Source: Bacillota bacterium (GTDB lineage: Bacteria; Bacillota; Sulfobacillia; JACIYH01). Taken from it: 64,000 nt of DNA. Each line of letters begins with the position of its first letter. Position 1 is the first letter of the stretch. The stretch spans positions 1-64,000 of the forward strand of contig JBFLXJ010000007.1 in the NCBI GenBank assembly GCA_040757085.1, given 5' to 3'. Of this stretch, positions 24,688 through 33,111 are shown piece by piece. The notes under the pieces are model-generated. The model worked only from the letters and a program-made list of their open reading frames with translations, was not told where the DNA came from and searched no databases. The position numbers were made by a program, and so were the translations under genes.

Positions 24688-25854
24688 TCAGGGGGCCCCC
24701 AGTTCGGCGAGTGTGACCAGACGCGCCCCTGCGCCGGTGAGCAGGCGAATGAGATGGTCGACGACGGCGGCGGTCTGGGGGCGGTCCGCATGGAGCATTA
24801 CTATGTATCCCTCCCGGCAGCGGGAGGCGATGCGCCGGGCCAGTTCCTCAGGGGGAAGGGGCAGGTCGTCGGTGGCTCCCACGTTGTGCCAGAGTACAGT
24901 GGTGAGCCCCTGGCGGGCGGCAGCCGTGGCAACAGTGCGATCCATTGCGCCGCCGGGGGGCCGAAAGTACCCCGGTTCCTGTCCCGCGGCGGCAGCGATG
25001 GCAGCCTGGGCGGCAGAGATGTCCTTCTCCACGTCAGCGAGGGCCTGCCCCACCAGGACGTGGTGAGAATAGGAGTGGTTGCCCAACTGGTGGCCTTCCG
25101 TCACCATGCGACGGACCTGAGCCCGGGACGGGACCACTCTCTCCCCGATCAGGAAGAAAGTGGCCTTCGCCCCATGCCGGGCCAGCACGTCCAGGACGGA
25201 ATCGGTGTTCCGGTGGGGCGCGTCGTTGAAGGTCAGGGCGACCCGGGCGCCCTGCAGCCCCAGCCGCGGCGGCGCGGCGGCGGCACCCGGCAGGAAGGTC
25301 TGCCAGGCGGGGCCTTCATCCTTGCCGCTCACCGTATCCTTCTCGGCCGCAGCCCGCTCGGCCTGGGGTTGGGTCGTGCGCTGTCCCGGGGACTCACGGG
25401 TGGTGTTTTGCCCCGAACCTGTCCTGGACTGCCCGGTAGTCCCGGCGGCCTTGACCTCCCGCACTATCAGCTTCTGCCCGGGCCGGATGAGATCCGCATC
25501 CCTGATGCGGTTCACCTGGCACAGCCATTTCACGGTGACCCCGTAGCGGGCGGCAATTGCAGCGAGAGTATCTCCCTTCCGTACCACATAGGTGGCGGCA
25601 GCCCGTCGTAGCGCAGCCAGCGTGGCCGGGCCCACCACTCCGTCCGCGACCAGACCGTGGTCCCTTTGAAAGCGTATGACGGCTTCCTCGGTTAGAGGGC
25701 CGCGGATGCCGTCGAGCGGTCCGCGGTAGTATCCGGTTTCCTTCAGCAGGGACTGGTACTCGCGTACCGGGACATCCGGACCTGCCCGAGCGGCTGGCAC
25801 CACGGCCGTGACGAAAAATACGGTCAAAACCAAAACACACGAAAAGCGGATCAT
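24688..25854 (-). CDS. Secreted PG-binding/LysM polysaccharide deacetylase-like protein
   Basis: Start ATG 25854 gives a signal peptide (MIRFSCVLVLTVFFVTAVV ... ARA). Next come a peptidoglycan-binding domain (YYRGPLDGIRGPLTEEAVIR, near residues 35-85), a LysM domain (TYVVRKGDTLAAIAARYGV), a Gln/Thr/Ser linker, and a NodB-type deacetylase domain. The metal His pair is HSYSH, the proline motif is YFRPPGG and the final His is in VMLHAD. However, motif 1 reads TFND where TFDD is usual, so the presumed catalytic base is Asn. A spore cortex or cell-wall role is likely. A hairpin covers its RBS. Confidence 0.82.
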   Translation of the reverse strand: MIRFSCVLVLTVFFVTAVVPAARAGPDVPVREYQSLLKETGYYRGPLDGIRGPLTEEAVIRFQRDHGLVADGVVGPATLAALRRAAATYVVRKGDTLAAIAARYGVTVKWLCQVNRIRDADLIRPGQKLIVREVKAAGTTGQSRTGSGQNTTRESPGQRTTQPQAERAAAEKDTVSGKDEGPAWQTFLPGAAAAPPRLGLQGARVALTFNDAPHRNTDSVLDVLARHGAKATFFLIGERVVPSRAQVRRMVTEGHQLGNHSYSHHVLVGQALADVEKDISAAQAAIAAAAGQEPGYFRPPGGAMDRTVATAAARQGLTTVLWHNVGATDDLPLPPEELARRIASRCREGYIVMLHADRPQTAAVVDHLIRLLTGAGARLVTLAELGAP

Positions 25855-25856
25855 GG

Positions 25857-25877
25857 CTACCCCCAATCCGGGGGTAG
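25857..25877 (-). promoter_or_regulatory. Hairpin over the deacetylase RBS
   Basis: A perfect 8-bp stem (CTACCCCC / GGGGGTAG, 5-base loop) ends two bases before the ATG. Its 3' arm on the mRNA contains the only Shine-Dalgarno-like stretch (GGGGG), so translation may be restrained. Confidence 0.4.
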
Positions 25878-25908
25878 CTTCCCCTTCCACCCACCACCTT
25901 ATGCCTGG

Positions 25909-26295
25909 TCAGAAGTTCACGCCCACTATGCCGCCCAGGGCTCCCAGGATCACGCCGGCTGCCAGCCTGAGCAACCAGGGCCACAACGAGAACGTGGCTC
26001 CGAAGAAGAGCAGCCCAATGATGAGCACGATGAGGGTGAACAGGACCCCGGTCACCGCCCCATGCGCCAGGCCTCTTGCCCGGGCCCGTTGCCCAGCCAC
26101 GAAGCCGGCTACCAGAGCCCCGATTCCCCCCATGACGTCCATGATGATCCGGGTGGCGCGGTCACCCAGATCCACCCACAGTAAGACCACGGCCAGGACG
26201 CAGAGCAGCAGCAGGGTCACCAGCAGTCCCGATATCGCCCCCCGGATCACCCCGCCCACGGCCCAACCTGCCTCTTCTTGCCTTACCGGGCGCAT
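25909..26295 (-). CDS. TIGR04086/DUF3792-type membrane protein
   Basis: A 128-residue protein with four hydrophobic helices: ISGLLVTLLLLCVLAVVLLW, the GGIGALVAGFVAGQRARARG turn, a third segment VLFTLIVLIIGLLFFGATF, and the last LAAGVILGALGGIVGVNF. The glycine-rich second helix followed by a basic loop and G-x-x-x-G helices is the pattern of the TIGR04086 family found in spore-forming Firmicutes. Function unknown. It is upstream of the deacetylase gene on the same strand, 54 bp away. Confidence 0.75.
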   Translation of the reverse strand: MRPVRQEEAGWAVGGVIRGAISGLLVTLLLLCVLAVVLLWVDLGDRATRIIMDVMGGIGALVAGFVAGQRARARGLAHGAVTGVLFTLIVLIIGLLFFGATFSLWPWLLRLAAGVILGALGGIVGVNF

Positions 26296-26360
26296 GTTTT
26301 CACCCCCCGGCCCGGTAAGGTATATGAACGCCGTTCTGCCCTTATGCCGGGTAACGTCTG

Positions 26361-26394
26361 AAAAACAGGACAGGGGGAGCCCGGGACTCCCCCT
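26361..26394 (-). terminator. Terminator after SASP gene 2
   Basis: Read on the minus strand, AGGGGGAG and CTCCCCCT form an 8-bp stem with a 7-base loop, followed after a few bases by TTTTT. It lies 78 bp downstream of the SASP stop and before the TIGR04086 gene. Confidence 0.65.
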
Positions 26395-26471
26395 GGGCCT
26401 TCCGGCTGCCTGCGGCCCGACTCACCTGTCCTCCGGGAAAGGGCCCGACAGCGGCAGGCAACGGTCGGGCT

Positions 26472-26720
26472 TCAGCCACCCTGCCGCTCATTCTGCCGCT
26501 CGTTCTCCCGTTCCCCCCGGCGAGCCAGGTTCGCCTCGGCGTAGCGCACCATGCGGCGCACCATCTGACCTCCGATGTGGCCAACTTCGCGGGTGGTCAT
26601 GTCACCCCACCCGCGTCGCTCCACGTCGTCGGCCAGACCGAGGTCCTGGGCCACCTCGTACTTCAGCCGGTCCAGCCCGCGCCGTGCCTCGGGAAGCACG
26701 ATCCGACGCCTCCGCGGCAT
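26472..26720 (-). CDS. Alpha/beta-type small acid-soluble spore protein
   Basis: The second SASP of the window. ATG 26720 has AAGGAGG upstream. The product (82 residues) starts with a basic RRRR stretch, then shows LDRLKYEVAQDLGL and RGWGDMTTREVGHIGGQMV, the two conserved blocks. The C-terminus ends in an Asn/Glu/Arg/Gln repeat (RENERQNERQGG), which is unusual. It is divergent from the SASP at 19.3 kb. It follows the HDAC-like gene by 64 bp on the same strand and is followed by a terminator. Confidence 0.88.
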   Translation of the reverse strand: MPRRRRIVLPEARRGLDRLKYEVAQDLGLADDVERRGWGDMTTREVGHIGGQMVRRMVRYAEANLARRGERENERQNERQGG

Positions 26721-26784
26721 GGGCGCCCTCCTTTCCGCCCTTCCGGCGCCGGCGGCATTATTAGCATGAGCGGAGTCGGGGCCG

Positions 26785-27837
26785 TTATGTAAACAGCTTG
26801 CCCCAAATCTGACAGAACTTCTCGCGGCTTCTTTCAATCTGCATTTCCACTTCTGTGCGAACGCCGCTGCTTTCGGGTCCGAACGGCTCCTGGCCAGAAA
26901 GGGGCAGGCCGGCCAGGGCGGCGACCGTGGCCGCCACGCCCCAACCCATCCCCTGCCGGCTGTACCCGCCTTCCAGGACCATCACCAGGGGTGCTCCCAG
27001 GCTCGCCGCCAACTCCTTCGTACGTGAGGACAGGGCCCAAAAACCCGAGGCGGTGACATCCATGTCTCCCAACTGGTCGGCGAAATGAGCGTCGTACCCC
27101 GTGGAAACAAGTACCAGTTGGGGATGGTAAGCGTTCGCCAGGGGGACCAGCAGCCGGTCGAATGCGAGCAGATACTCCTCATCGGTGCTCCCATGAGGAA
27201 GAGCTACGTTCACCGTGTACCCGAGCCCGGCTCCCGTCCCGCATTCATCCCAGGACCCGGTGTAGGGGTAAAACGGGTACTGATGCCAGGAAAAGTACAG
27301 AACGCCGGGGTCGGCGTAAAACGCATCCTGGGTGCCGTCTCCGTGGTGGACATCCCAGTCCAGGATTAGTACGCGCTCGAGGGCGAACCTCTGCCGCGCC
27401 CACAGGGCGCCTATCACCACGTTATTGAAAAAGCAAAAGCCCTTGCCCAGAGCGGGTCCGGCGTGGTGGCCGGGAGGACGCACCAGGCACAGCGCGGAGG
27501 GGAACTGGCCCGTGCAGGCGGCCTCGATGGCCCGTAGCACCCCACCCACAGCCAGCAGGGCGGCGCGGTAGGTTCCTGCCGAACCGGCCGTATCCAGGCA
27601 AAAGAGGCCTCCCCCCGCACGAGAAAATGCCTCCACGCGGGCTATGTACCGGGAGTCGTGAAAGAGGGCCACCTCTTCCGGTGTAGCCGTGCGCGGGGCG
27701 ACCAGTTGACACGAATCCCACAGGCCCATGTCACCCAGCTTTTCCACTGCCCACAGCAGGCGCTCGGGGCATTCGGGATGGAACCCCGTCTCGTGTTCCA
27801 AGAAGCGTGGGTCGTACACCAGCCCTACCCTTTGCAA
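26785..27837 (-). CDS. Histone deacetylase-superfamily protein (AcuC/HDAC-like)
   Basis: An arginase-deacetylase fold of 350 residues with the class II-like HDAC motifs: RPPGHHAGP (His pair), FCFFNNVVIGA, the zinc ligands in LDWDVHHGDGTQDAFY, STGYDAHFADQLG, and LEGGYS near the end. The family removes acetyl groups from proteins, acetylpolyamines or small molecules. The start is TTG 27837, as no ATG is better placed. It directly precedes a SASP gene; speH, a polyamine gene, lies 7 kb away, so either protein or acetylpolyamine deacetylation is possible. Confidence 0.88.
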   Translation of the reverse strand: MQRVGLVYDPRFLEHETGFHPECPERLLWAVEKLGDMGLWDSCQLVAPRTATPEEVALFHDSRYIARVEAFSRAGGGLFCLDTAGSAGTYRAALLAVGGVLRAIEAACTGQFPSALCLVRPPGHHAGPALGKGFCFFNNVVIGALWARQRFALERVLILDWDVHHGDGTQDAFYADPGVLYFSWHQYPFYPYTGSWDECGTGAGLGYTVNVALPHGSTDEEYLLAFDRLLVPLANAYHPQLVLVSTGYDAHFADQLGDMDVTASGFWALSSRTKELAASLGAPLVMVLEGGYSRQGMGWGVAATVAALAGLPLSGQEPFGPESSGVRTEVEMQIERSREKFCQIWGKLFT

Positions 27838-27907
27838 CGCTTTTCGCCCCCCAACGGTGCCCCCTCACCTGTGAGACGGCGTGGGCGGAGGGATCGTGGC
27901 CGCGCGC

Positions 27908-28696
27908 TCATAACCAGGGTGCCGGTTCCTGACTTCCCAGGTTCCACTCCCGCATGCTCTCCACCAGGCCGTGGTGGGTGAGGTCAAGATGTACTGGTGT
28001 CACCGAGATGAGGTTTTGCCGCAGGGCCATCACATCCGAATCTCCGGGCTCCTCCCCGTCTTCGGCCTCTCCGGTGAGCCAGTAATACACCCTGCCGCGG
28101 GGGTCCACCCTGCGGTCGAACATGTTCCGGTAGTGCCGTACTCCCAGGCGGGTGATGGCCAGCCCCGCGATCTCGTGAGACTCAAGGGGGGGGACGTTCA
28201 CATTGAGCAGCACCCCAGCTGGCCACCCCCGACGCAGCACTTCCCGGGCCAGGCGGTGAGAGAAGCGCGCGGCCACCCCGTAGTCGCCATCCTCGTAGGC
28301 CGCCAGGGAAACGGCCAGGGAGGGCAAACCCAGGATGGTCCCCTCTATGGCAGCCGACACGGTCCCGGAATAGAACAGATCCGAACCCAGGTTGGGACCG
28401 CGGTTCACCCCGGAAATGATCAGGTCGGGAGGACGTGGCAGAAGTGCCCCGACCGCCAGCTTAACGGCATCGGCGGGTGTACCGCCCACCGACCACCCCT
28501 TCACCAGGCTGCCCGGGAATACCACCTCTTCCACCATGAGGGGGCGGAAGAGGGTGATAGCGTGACCGGAGGCAGAACGCTCTTCCGCGGGGGCTACCAC
28601 GTACACCTCGCAGTCCTCCTGCTTTTCCCATACCTCCCGCAGGGCGCGCAGGCCAGGGGCAAAAATACCGTCGTCGTTGGTGAGCAGGACCAGCAC
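27908..28696 (-). CDS. surE: 5'/3'-nucleotidase SurE
   Basis: A survival-protein nucleotidase of 262 residues. The N-terminal metal site LLTNDDGIFAPGL is invariant in the family. SGHAITLFRPLMV and SGVNRGPNLGSDLFYSGTV complete the active site, and INVPPL appears as LNVNVPPLES. It dephosphorylates nucleoside monophosphates. The gene starts with GTG 28696. It is divergent from comB with only 52 bp between them, so promoters for both must lie in that interval or overlap the 5' ends. Confidence 0.92.
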   Translation of the reverse strand: MLVLLTNDDGIFAPGLRALREVWEKQEDCEVYVVAPAEERSASGHAITLFRPLMVEEVVFPGSLVKGWSVGGTPADAVKLAVGALLPRPPDLIISGVNRGPNLGSDLFYSGTVSAAIEGTILGLPSLAVSLAAYEDGDYGVAARFSHRLAREVLRRGWPAGVLLNVNVPPLESHEIAGLAITRLGVRHYRNMFDRRVDPRGRVYYWLTGEAEDGEEPGDSDVMALRQNLISVTPVHLDLTHHGLVESMREWNLGSQEPAPWL

Positions 28697-28748
28697 CGGT
28701 CACCACCTCGCCAGGCTATGATATACTGCCCCGAGGAGGCGAGACAAG

Positions 28749-29495
28749 GTGCAGGTTGATGTTACCTTCCGTGCCCAGGATATCGAACCCCAAGTGGTGC
28801 ACGACTCCTGGGCGGTAGTAATCGACGTGCTGCGGGCGACCACCACCATCACCACCGCCCTGGAAGCGGGATGCCGGGCGATCGTCCCTGCCCTCGAGCC
28901 AGAGGAAGCCAGATCCCTTGCCGCCAACTGGAATCGCGATGGTCGCACGGCCCTGCTCGGAGGAGAACGGGGATGCCGGCTCATCCCCGGCTTCGATCTC
29001 GGCAACTCGCCCCAGGCCTACCGCCCGGAGCGGGTGGGCGGCCGGGTGGTTTTCTTCACCACCACCAACGGGACCAGGGCCCTGCGCCGTTGCCGGGCTT
29101 CCCGGGTCACCCTGTGCGCGTGCCTGCGCAACGCAGAGGCCGTGGTGGAATACCTGGTCGAGCACAGGCCGGCCCGGGTGCTGCTGGCGTGCTCGGGCCG
29201 GGAGGGAGGGGTGGCGCCCGAGGACGTGGCGGTGGCGGGATTGCTGGCCGGCCGGCTGGCCCAAAAGGGCGCATGGCTCCTACCCCGAGCGCACGAGGCC
29301 ACCCGTCTCACCGCCTCCGTGACCGACTGGTACACCTTCTTTGCCGGTGTCCCTGCTGGGCAGACCTTGCTCGAACTGGGCTACCACGAGGACGTCTCTT
29401 TCTGTGTCCAGCTGGACCGGAGCCGGGTTGTTCCCCGCTACCTGATGGGAGTGGTCATGCCGGCGCGCCGGTCAGGCGCTGGTGGGCGCACTTGA
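28749..29495 (+). CDS. comB: 2-phosphosulfolactate phosphatase-like protein
   Basis: A ComB-family protein of 248 residues. Family blocks are WAVVIDVLRATTTITTAL at the start, ALLGGERGCRLIPGFDLGN, FFTTTNGTRAL and AVAGLLAGRL. ComB converts phosphosulfolactate to sulfolactate, an intermediate of coenzyme M in archaea and a spore solute in some Bacillus. Its partner ComA is not in the window. GTG 28749 is preceded by GAGGAGGCGAG. The C-terminus overlaps the aldo/keto reductase gene on the other strand by 41 bp. Confidence 0.87.
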   Translation: MQVDVTFRAQDIEPQVVHDSWAVVIDVLRATTTITTALEAGCRAIVPALEPEEARSLAANWNRDGRTALLGGERGCRLIPGFDLGNSPQAYRPERVGGRVVFFTTTNGTRALRRCRASRVTLCACLRNAEAVVEYLVEHRPARVLLACSGREGGVAPEDVAVAGLLAGRLAQKGAWLLPRAHEATRLTASVTDWYTFFAGVPAGQTLLELGYHEDVSFCVQLDRSRVVPRYLMGVVMPARRSGAGGRT

Positions 29496-30507
29496 GCTTT
29501 TCCCGGATGGGAAGCTGATACGGGCAACGGGTCTCACATTCGCCGCAGCCGGCACAGGCGTCCGCCTGCGGGGCCACCGATACATACTGCTGGCGGGCCC
29601 ATTCTTCCTGACCATAGCGGGCGAAGCACCCGTCCAGGCGAAAAATGCCGGGGATGTTGATCCCCGCCGTGCAGGGGAGGCAGTACCCGCACTGACGGCA
29701 AAACTCCAGGCCCAACTCTCGGCTGCGTAGCCAGAGCTGGTCCTCTTCTTCGGGCGTGAGAGGGTGGGGGTGGCAACCCACCTCCACGTCAGTTTCCACC
29801 TCAACCACGGTTCCCATACCGGGGACGGCAGAAGCAACTGCCTGTCCCAGGCAGTAGCGGAGGGCGAGCGGGGCATACTCTTTGAGAGCTCCCCCCGCCA
29901 GCGGCTTCATGGCCAGCACCCCTATATCATGCTCCCGGCAGTACGGGAGCAGCGTTTCTTCCGCCCCGTATATATGGCGGTCCACGATGTTGACGGGGAC
30001 CATCACCACTTCGAATTCCTCCTCCCCCAGCATGTGGAGTAGCAGATCGGGCCGGTGGCCGCTTATGCCCAGGTGGCGCACCTTTCCTTCCTCACGGGCG
30101 TGCCGGAATGCCTCCAGGGCCCCCCCCGGACCTTTGATAGCCTCCCATTTGCTCAGTTGGTCCACCGAGTGCAGCATCCACACGTCCACGTAATCGGTCC
30201 CCAGCCTGCGCAGGCTCTCCTCCAGGTGCTCCCGGGCCAGGGCAGCGGAGGTGGCCTGGGTCTTGGTGCAGATCACCACCTGATCCCGCACCGTGCGCAG
30301 GGCCCGGCCGATCTTGTCCTCGCTGGCGGACACGGGCAGGTCAGCCCGTTCGTAGGCGCGGGCAGTATCGTACAGGGTGACCCCCAGATCGAATGCGCGC
30401 CGCACCACCCGCTCCGCTGCCTCATCCGGAGCAGTGATAATGGGGATGCCCCCGAACCCGATCACGGAAACCCACAACCCGGTCCGACCCAGCCTGCGCT
30501 TCTGCAT
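29455..30507 (-). CDS. Aldo/keto reductase with C-terminal ferredoxin-like domain
   Basis: The N-terminal TIM barrel (to about residue 260) has the AKR signature: RRLGRTGLWVSVIGFGG, Asp-Tyr in LYDTARAYERA, the Lys in VICTKTQ and the LGTDYVDVWMLHSVD segment. The last 90 residues hold cysteine sets for two 4Fe-4S clusters (CRQCGYCLPC and CAGCGECETRCPY). This AKR-FeS build is common in anaerobes; electrons may pass from ferredoxin. Start ATG 30507 follows GGGGAAGG; the longer frame to 30588 is less likely. It is divergent from the DUF401 gene. Confidence 0.85.
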   Translation of the reverse strand: MQKRRLGRTGLWVSVIGFGGIPIITAPDEAAERVVRRAFDLGVTLYDTARAYERADLPVSASEDKIGRALRTVRDQVVICTKTQATSAALAREHLEESLRRLGTDYVDVWMLHSVDQLSKWEAIKGPGGALEAFRHAREEGKVRHLGISGHRPDLLLHMLGEEEFEVVMVPVNIVDRHIYGAEETLLPYCREHDIGVLAMKPLAGGALKEYAPLALRYCLGQAVASAVPGMGTVVEVETDVEVGCHPHPLTPEEEDQLWLRSRELGLEFCRQCGYCLPCTAGINIPGIFRLDGCFARYGQEEWARQQYVSVAPQADACAGCGECETRCPYQLPIREKLKCAHQRLTGAPA

Positions 30508-30622
30508 TTCCTTCCCCAACCCCCTGCAATCGGGCAATCGGCTTTCTCCCGGCGAACCCACGGTGCGCAGGAACGCTTGCTTCGGCATGCGAATTAGCTA
30601 AGAGGAAAGAAGGAATCCGCCC

Positions 30623-31819
30623 TTGGAAACGTTAGGACTCGCTGCCGCTTTCGTCGCCATCATCGTCCTGGGTGCGCTCCGTGCCCGCCTGTGGATCACC
30701 ATGACGGTTGGCACCGCCATCCTCCTCCTGGGAGGGGCAGGGCCCCCGGGATCTGCCCTGGTGACCACCCTGAGAGCAGCAGTGGATCCCGCTACCCTGG
30801 AACTGGTCTTGACGGTGGCCCTGATCATGCTGCTGGCGGGACTGCTGAAGAATTCCATCCTGCTTGGGCCCATGAGCAGGTCCCTGGCAGGGATGTTGCG
30901 CAGCGACCGGCTGGCGTTTGCCCTGGTCCCCGGCATCCTGGGCTGCTTGCCCGTACCGGGCGGGGCAGGTTTGTCCGCCCCCATGGTGGACGGGCTGGGG
31001 GAAACCCTGGGTATGTCCCCGGCCCGCAAGGCAACCGCCAACGTGCTCCTGCGCCACGCCTGGTTCTTCGTGTTCCCCTTCAGCCCCTCTCTTATCCTGT
31101 CCGCCCACCTCTCCGGCCTCACCGTGTCCGCCATCATCGCCCGGCAGTGGCCGCTCACGGTGCTGGCCGTCCTCACCGCCGCCCTGCTCTTCCTGAGCGG
31201 ATCCGCCGGAGATAGGGCCCCGTACCGTCCCTGGGGACGGGAGGCCCTTGACTTCCTGGCAACCGCCTCGCCCATCTTTGTCAGCGTGGCCCTGTTCTTG
31301 GGAGCAAGGCTGCCGCTGCCGCTGGCGCTGAGCGTGGGAATTGTCTTCGCCTGCCTGGTGGCCTGCCACCGCGGTACTTTCCAGTGGAGAATCCTGCGCA
31401 TGAGCGCGGACTGGGAAATGCCCCTTGCCACGGAACTCATCATGATCTTTGCCGCCCTGGTGCGGGAAACCCCGGGGCTGGCTACGCTTATCACCGCTGC
31501 CAGCGCCCGGGCACCCCTGGCAGCCATCATGCTGGCGTCGGTACTGACGGGGTTTCTGACCGCCAACCCGGTGGCGGGATTGGGCATCGCCCTGCCGGCG
31601 CTTTTGCCCATGGTGCCCATGGGTCAGGACCCAGGGGCGTACGTTTGCCTCATCTTCGGCCTGACGTTCCAGGCCTACCTGGTTTCCCCCCTGCACATGT
31701 GCCTGATCCTCACCAACCGCTACTTCGAGGTGAGCCTGGGCCAGGCGTACCGTTACCTATTGCCCCCGGTAGCCCTGAACGCGGCCGGCGTCATCCTCCT
31801 GTTCTTGCTCACCAGGTGA
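30623..31819 (+). CDS. DUF401 family membrane protein
   Basis: A polytopic membrane protein of 398 residues with about ten hydrophobic helices, starting at TTG 30623 (AAGAAGGAA upstream). Helical segments include LELVLTVALIMLLAGLLKNS, a conserved-looking LVPGILGCLPVPGGAGLSAP re-entrant loop, and NPVAGLGIALPALLP. The gene-family name is DUF401, related to anion/gluconate-type transporters. The substrate is unknown. It is the only plus-strand gene between comB and the decayed end; the next gene converges with it at 12 bp. Confidence 0.78.
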   Translation: METLGLAAAFVAIIVLGALRARLWITMTVGTAILLLGGAGPPGSALVTTLRAAVDPATLELVLTVALIMLLAGLLKNSILLGPMSRSLAGMLRSDRLAFALVPGILGCLPVPGGAGLSAPMVDGLGETLGMSPARKATANVLLRHAWFFVFPFSPSLILSAHLSGLTVSAIIARQWPLTVLAVLTAALLFLSGSAGDRAPYRPWGREALDFLATASPIFVSVALFLGARLPLPLALSVGIVFACLVACHRGTFQWRILRMSADWEMPLATELIMIFAALVRETPGLATLITAASARAPLAAIMLASVLTGFLTANPVAGLGIALPALLPMVPMGQDPGAYVCLIFGLTFQAYLVSPLHMCLILTNRYFEVSLGQAYRYLLPPVALNAAGVILLFLLTR

Positions 31820-31830
31820 TGAATGCCCCC

Positions 31831-32655
31831 TCAGGGCGGGGGCGGCCCCGGCAGGTCCATGGTGAGCAAAAGTTGCATCATGGAGGCGTTCTTGGCCGCC
31901 TGGCCGGCGTGGCAGTTGTTGAACAGGACGTAGGTACGTTCCGCCTGGACCGCCATATTACGGATCCGGGGAACCCAGGACTTTAGCTCTTCTTCGGAAT
32001 ACAGGTAATCGTAGCGCTCCCAGGCGTGCTCGTGCTTCCACCACTTTTGGGTGTTGCGTCCGTGGAAACGGACGTAGGTCACGGGCGCGGTGACCCAGGT
32101 GATAGGGGGCATCAGCCCCTTCAGGCGGGGTTCGTCCACGGCACAGAAGCCCAGCCCCGCCCGAGTCAGGGCCTGGCGCGTGTCCTCGGATATCCACTGG
32201 TTGTTGCGGAACTCCACCACCAGGGGAAAGTCGGGCAGCAATTCGGGCAGGCCTTCCACCAGGGCCCGGTTGGCCGGAGCAGGGCCAAAACTCCAGGGAA
32301 ACTGCACCAGCACGCATCCCAGCTTGCCCGCATCTATCACGGGCTTCAGGGCGGAAGCGAACTGGCGGCAGAGGGAGCGCAGTTCGGAAGGGTCCTGCGG
32401 CCGCTCGTGGGTCATCTCCCGGTAGGCCTTCACACAGAAGGTAAAGCCCGGCCCCGTCTTGCGCTCGATCTGGGCCATGGTGCGGGGGGAAGGCATGCGA
32501 TAATACGTGAAGTCCAGTTCCACCACCGGGAAGTGGCGGCTGTAGTAGGTGAGCATATCGCGGGCGGGCAGGTCAGCGGGATAAAAGGGACCCCGCCAGT
32601 CCTCGTAAGAAAAGCCGGACGTCCCCACCAGGATCAACCCTGGGGCCATGTCCAC
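31831..32655 (-). CDS. DUF72 family protein
   Basis: This 274-residue protein shows the DUF72 TIM-barrel signs: [18 protein letters not shown] near the start, [30 protein letters not shown] and [13 protein letters not shown]. The C-terminal [16 protein letters not shown] block is also typical. Its activity is unknown. It overlaps ndk by 22 bases, so the two are likely translated together. Confidence 0.88.
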   Translation of the reverse strand: MDMAPGLILVGTSGFSYEDWRGPFYPADLPARDMLTYYSRHFPVVELDFTYYRMPSPRTMAQIERKTGPGFTFCVKAYREMTHERPQDPSELRSLCRQFASALKPVIDAGKLGCVLVQFPWSFGPAPANRALVEGLPELLPDFPLVVEFRNNQWISEDTRQALTRAGLGFCAVDEPRLKGLMPPITWVTAPVTYVRFHGRNTQKWWKHEHAWERYDYLYSEEELKSWVPRIRNMAVQAERTYVLFNNCHAGQAAKNASMMQLLLTMDLPGPPPP

Positions 32656-33089
32656 GGCTCATCAACCTTTCGCCAGGACACGATTTCTTCCTCGGAGAAG
32701 AAGAGGCCCACCTCACGGGTGGCCGTCTCCTCGGAATCTGACCCGTGCACCAGGTTGTGGCCCACGTCCAGGCCCAGGTCACCGCGGATTGTCCCTGGGG
32801 CGGCCTTACGGGCGTCGGTGGCACCCATGAGGTTGCGTACCACGGCCACCGCCTCGGGACCTTCCCACACCATGGCCACCACCGGGCCTGAGGTGATAAA
32901 GTCGATCAATCCGAGGAAAAAGGGCTTTCCCCGGTGCACCTCATAGTGACGCTCGGCCAGGTCGCGGGTAACCCGCATCATCTTGAGGCCCACAAGCCGC
33001 AACCCTTTCCTCTCCAGGCGTGATATGACTTCACCGACCAGCCCCCGGTGTACTCCGTCGGGCTTGACCAGAACGAGTGTGCGCTGCAA
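32634..33089 (-). CDS. ndk: Nucleoside diphosphate kinase
   Basis: Short NDK of 151 residues. It opens with [18 protein letters not shown], has RPFF-like [20 protein letters not shown], and the catalytic histidine in [12 protein letters not shown]. The start is TTG 33089, because GGAGGGGG lies 7 bases upstream and the conserved N-terminus begins there; the frame extends to 33143 without family support. It balances NTP pools. The DUF72 gene follows with overlap and an M42 peptidase precedes it. Confidence 0.92.
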   Translation of the reverse strand: MQRTLVLVKPDGVHRGLVGEVISRLERKGLRLVGLKMMRVTRDLAERHYEVHRGKPFFLGLIDFITSGPVVAMVWEGPEAVAVVRNLMGATDARKAAPGTIRGDLGLDVGHNLVHGSDSEETATREVGLFFSEEEIVSWRKVDEPWTWPQG

Positions 33090-33111
33090 CCCCAATCCCC
33101 CTCCACATCGA

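Noticed and set aside
30598-31696. Two long open frames antisense to the DUF401 gene
   Set aside because: Low-complexity Gln/Gly/Arg composition; the sense strand encodes a regular multi-helix membrane protein with an RBS.
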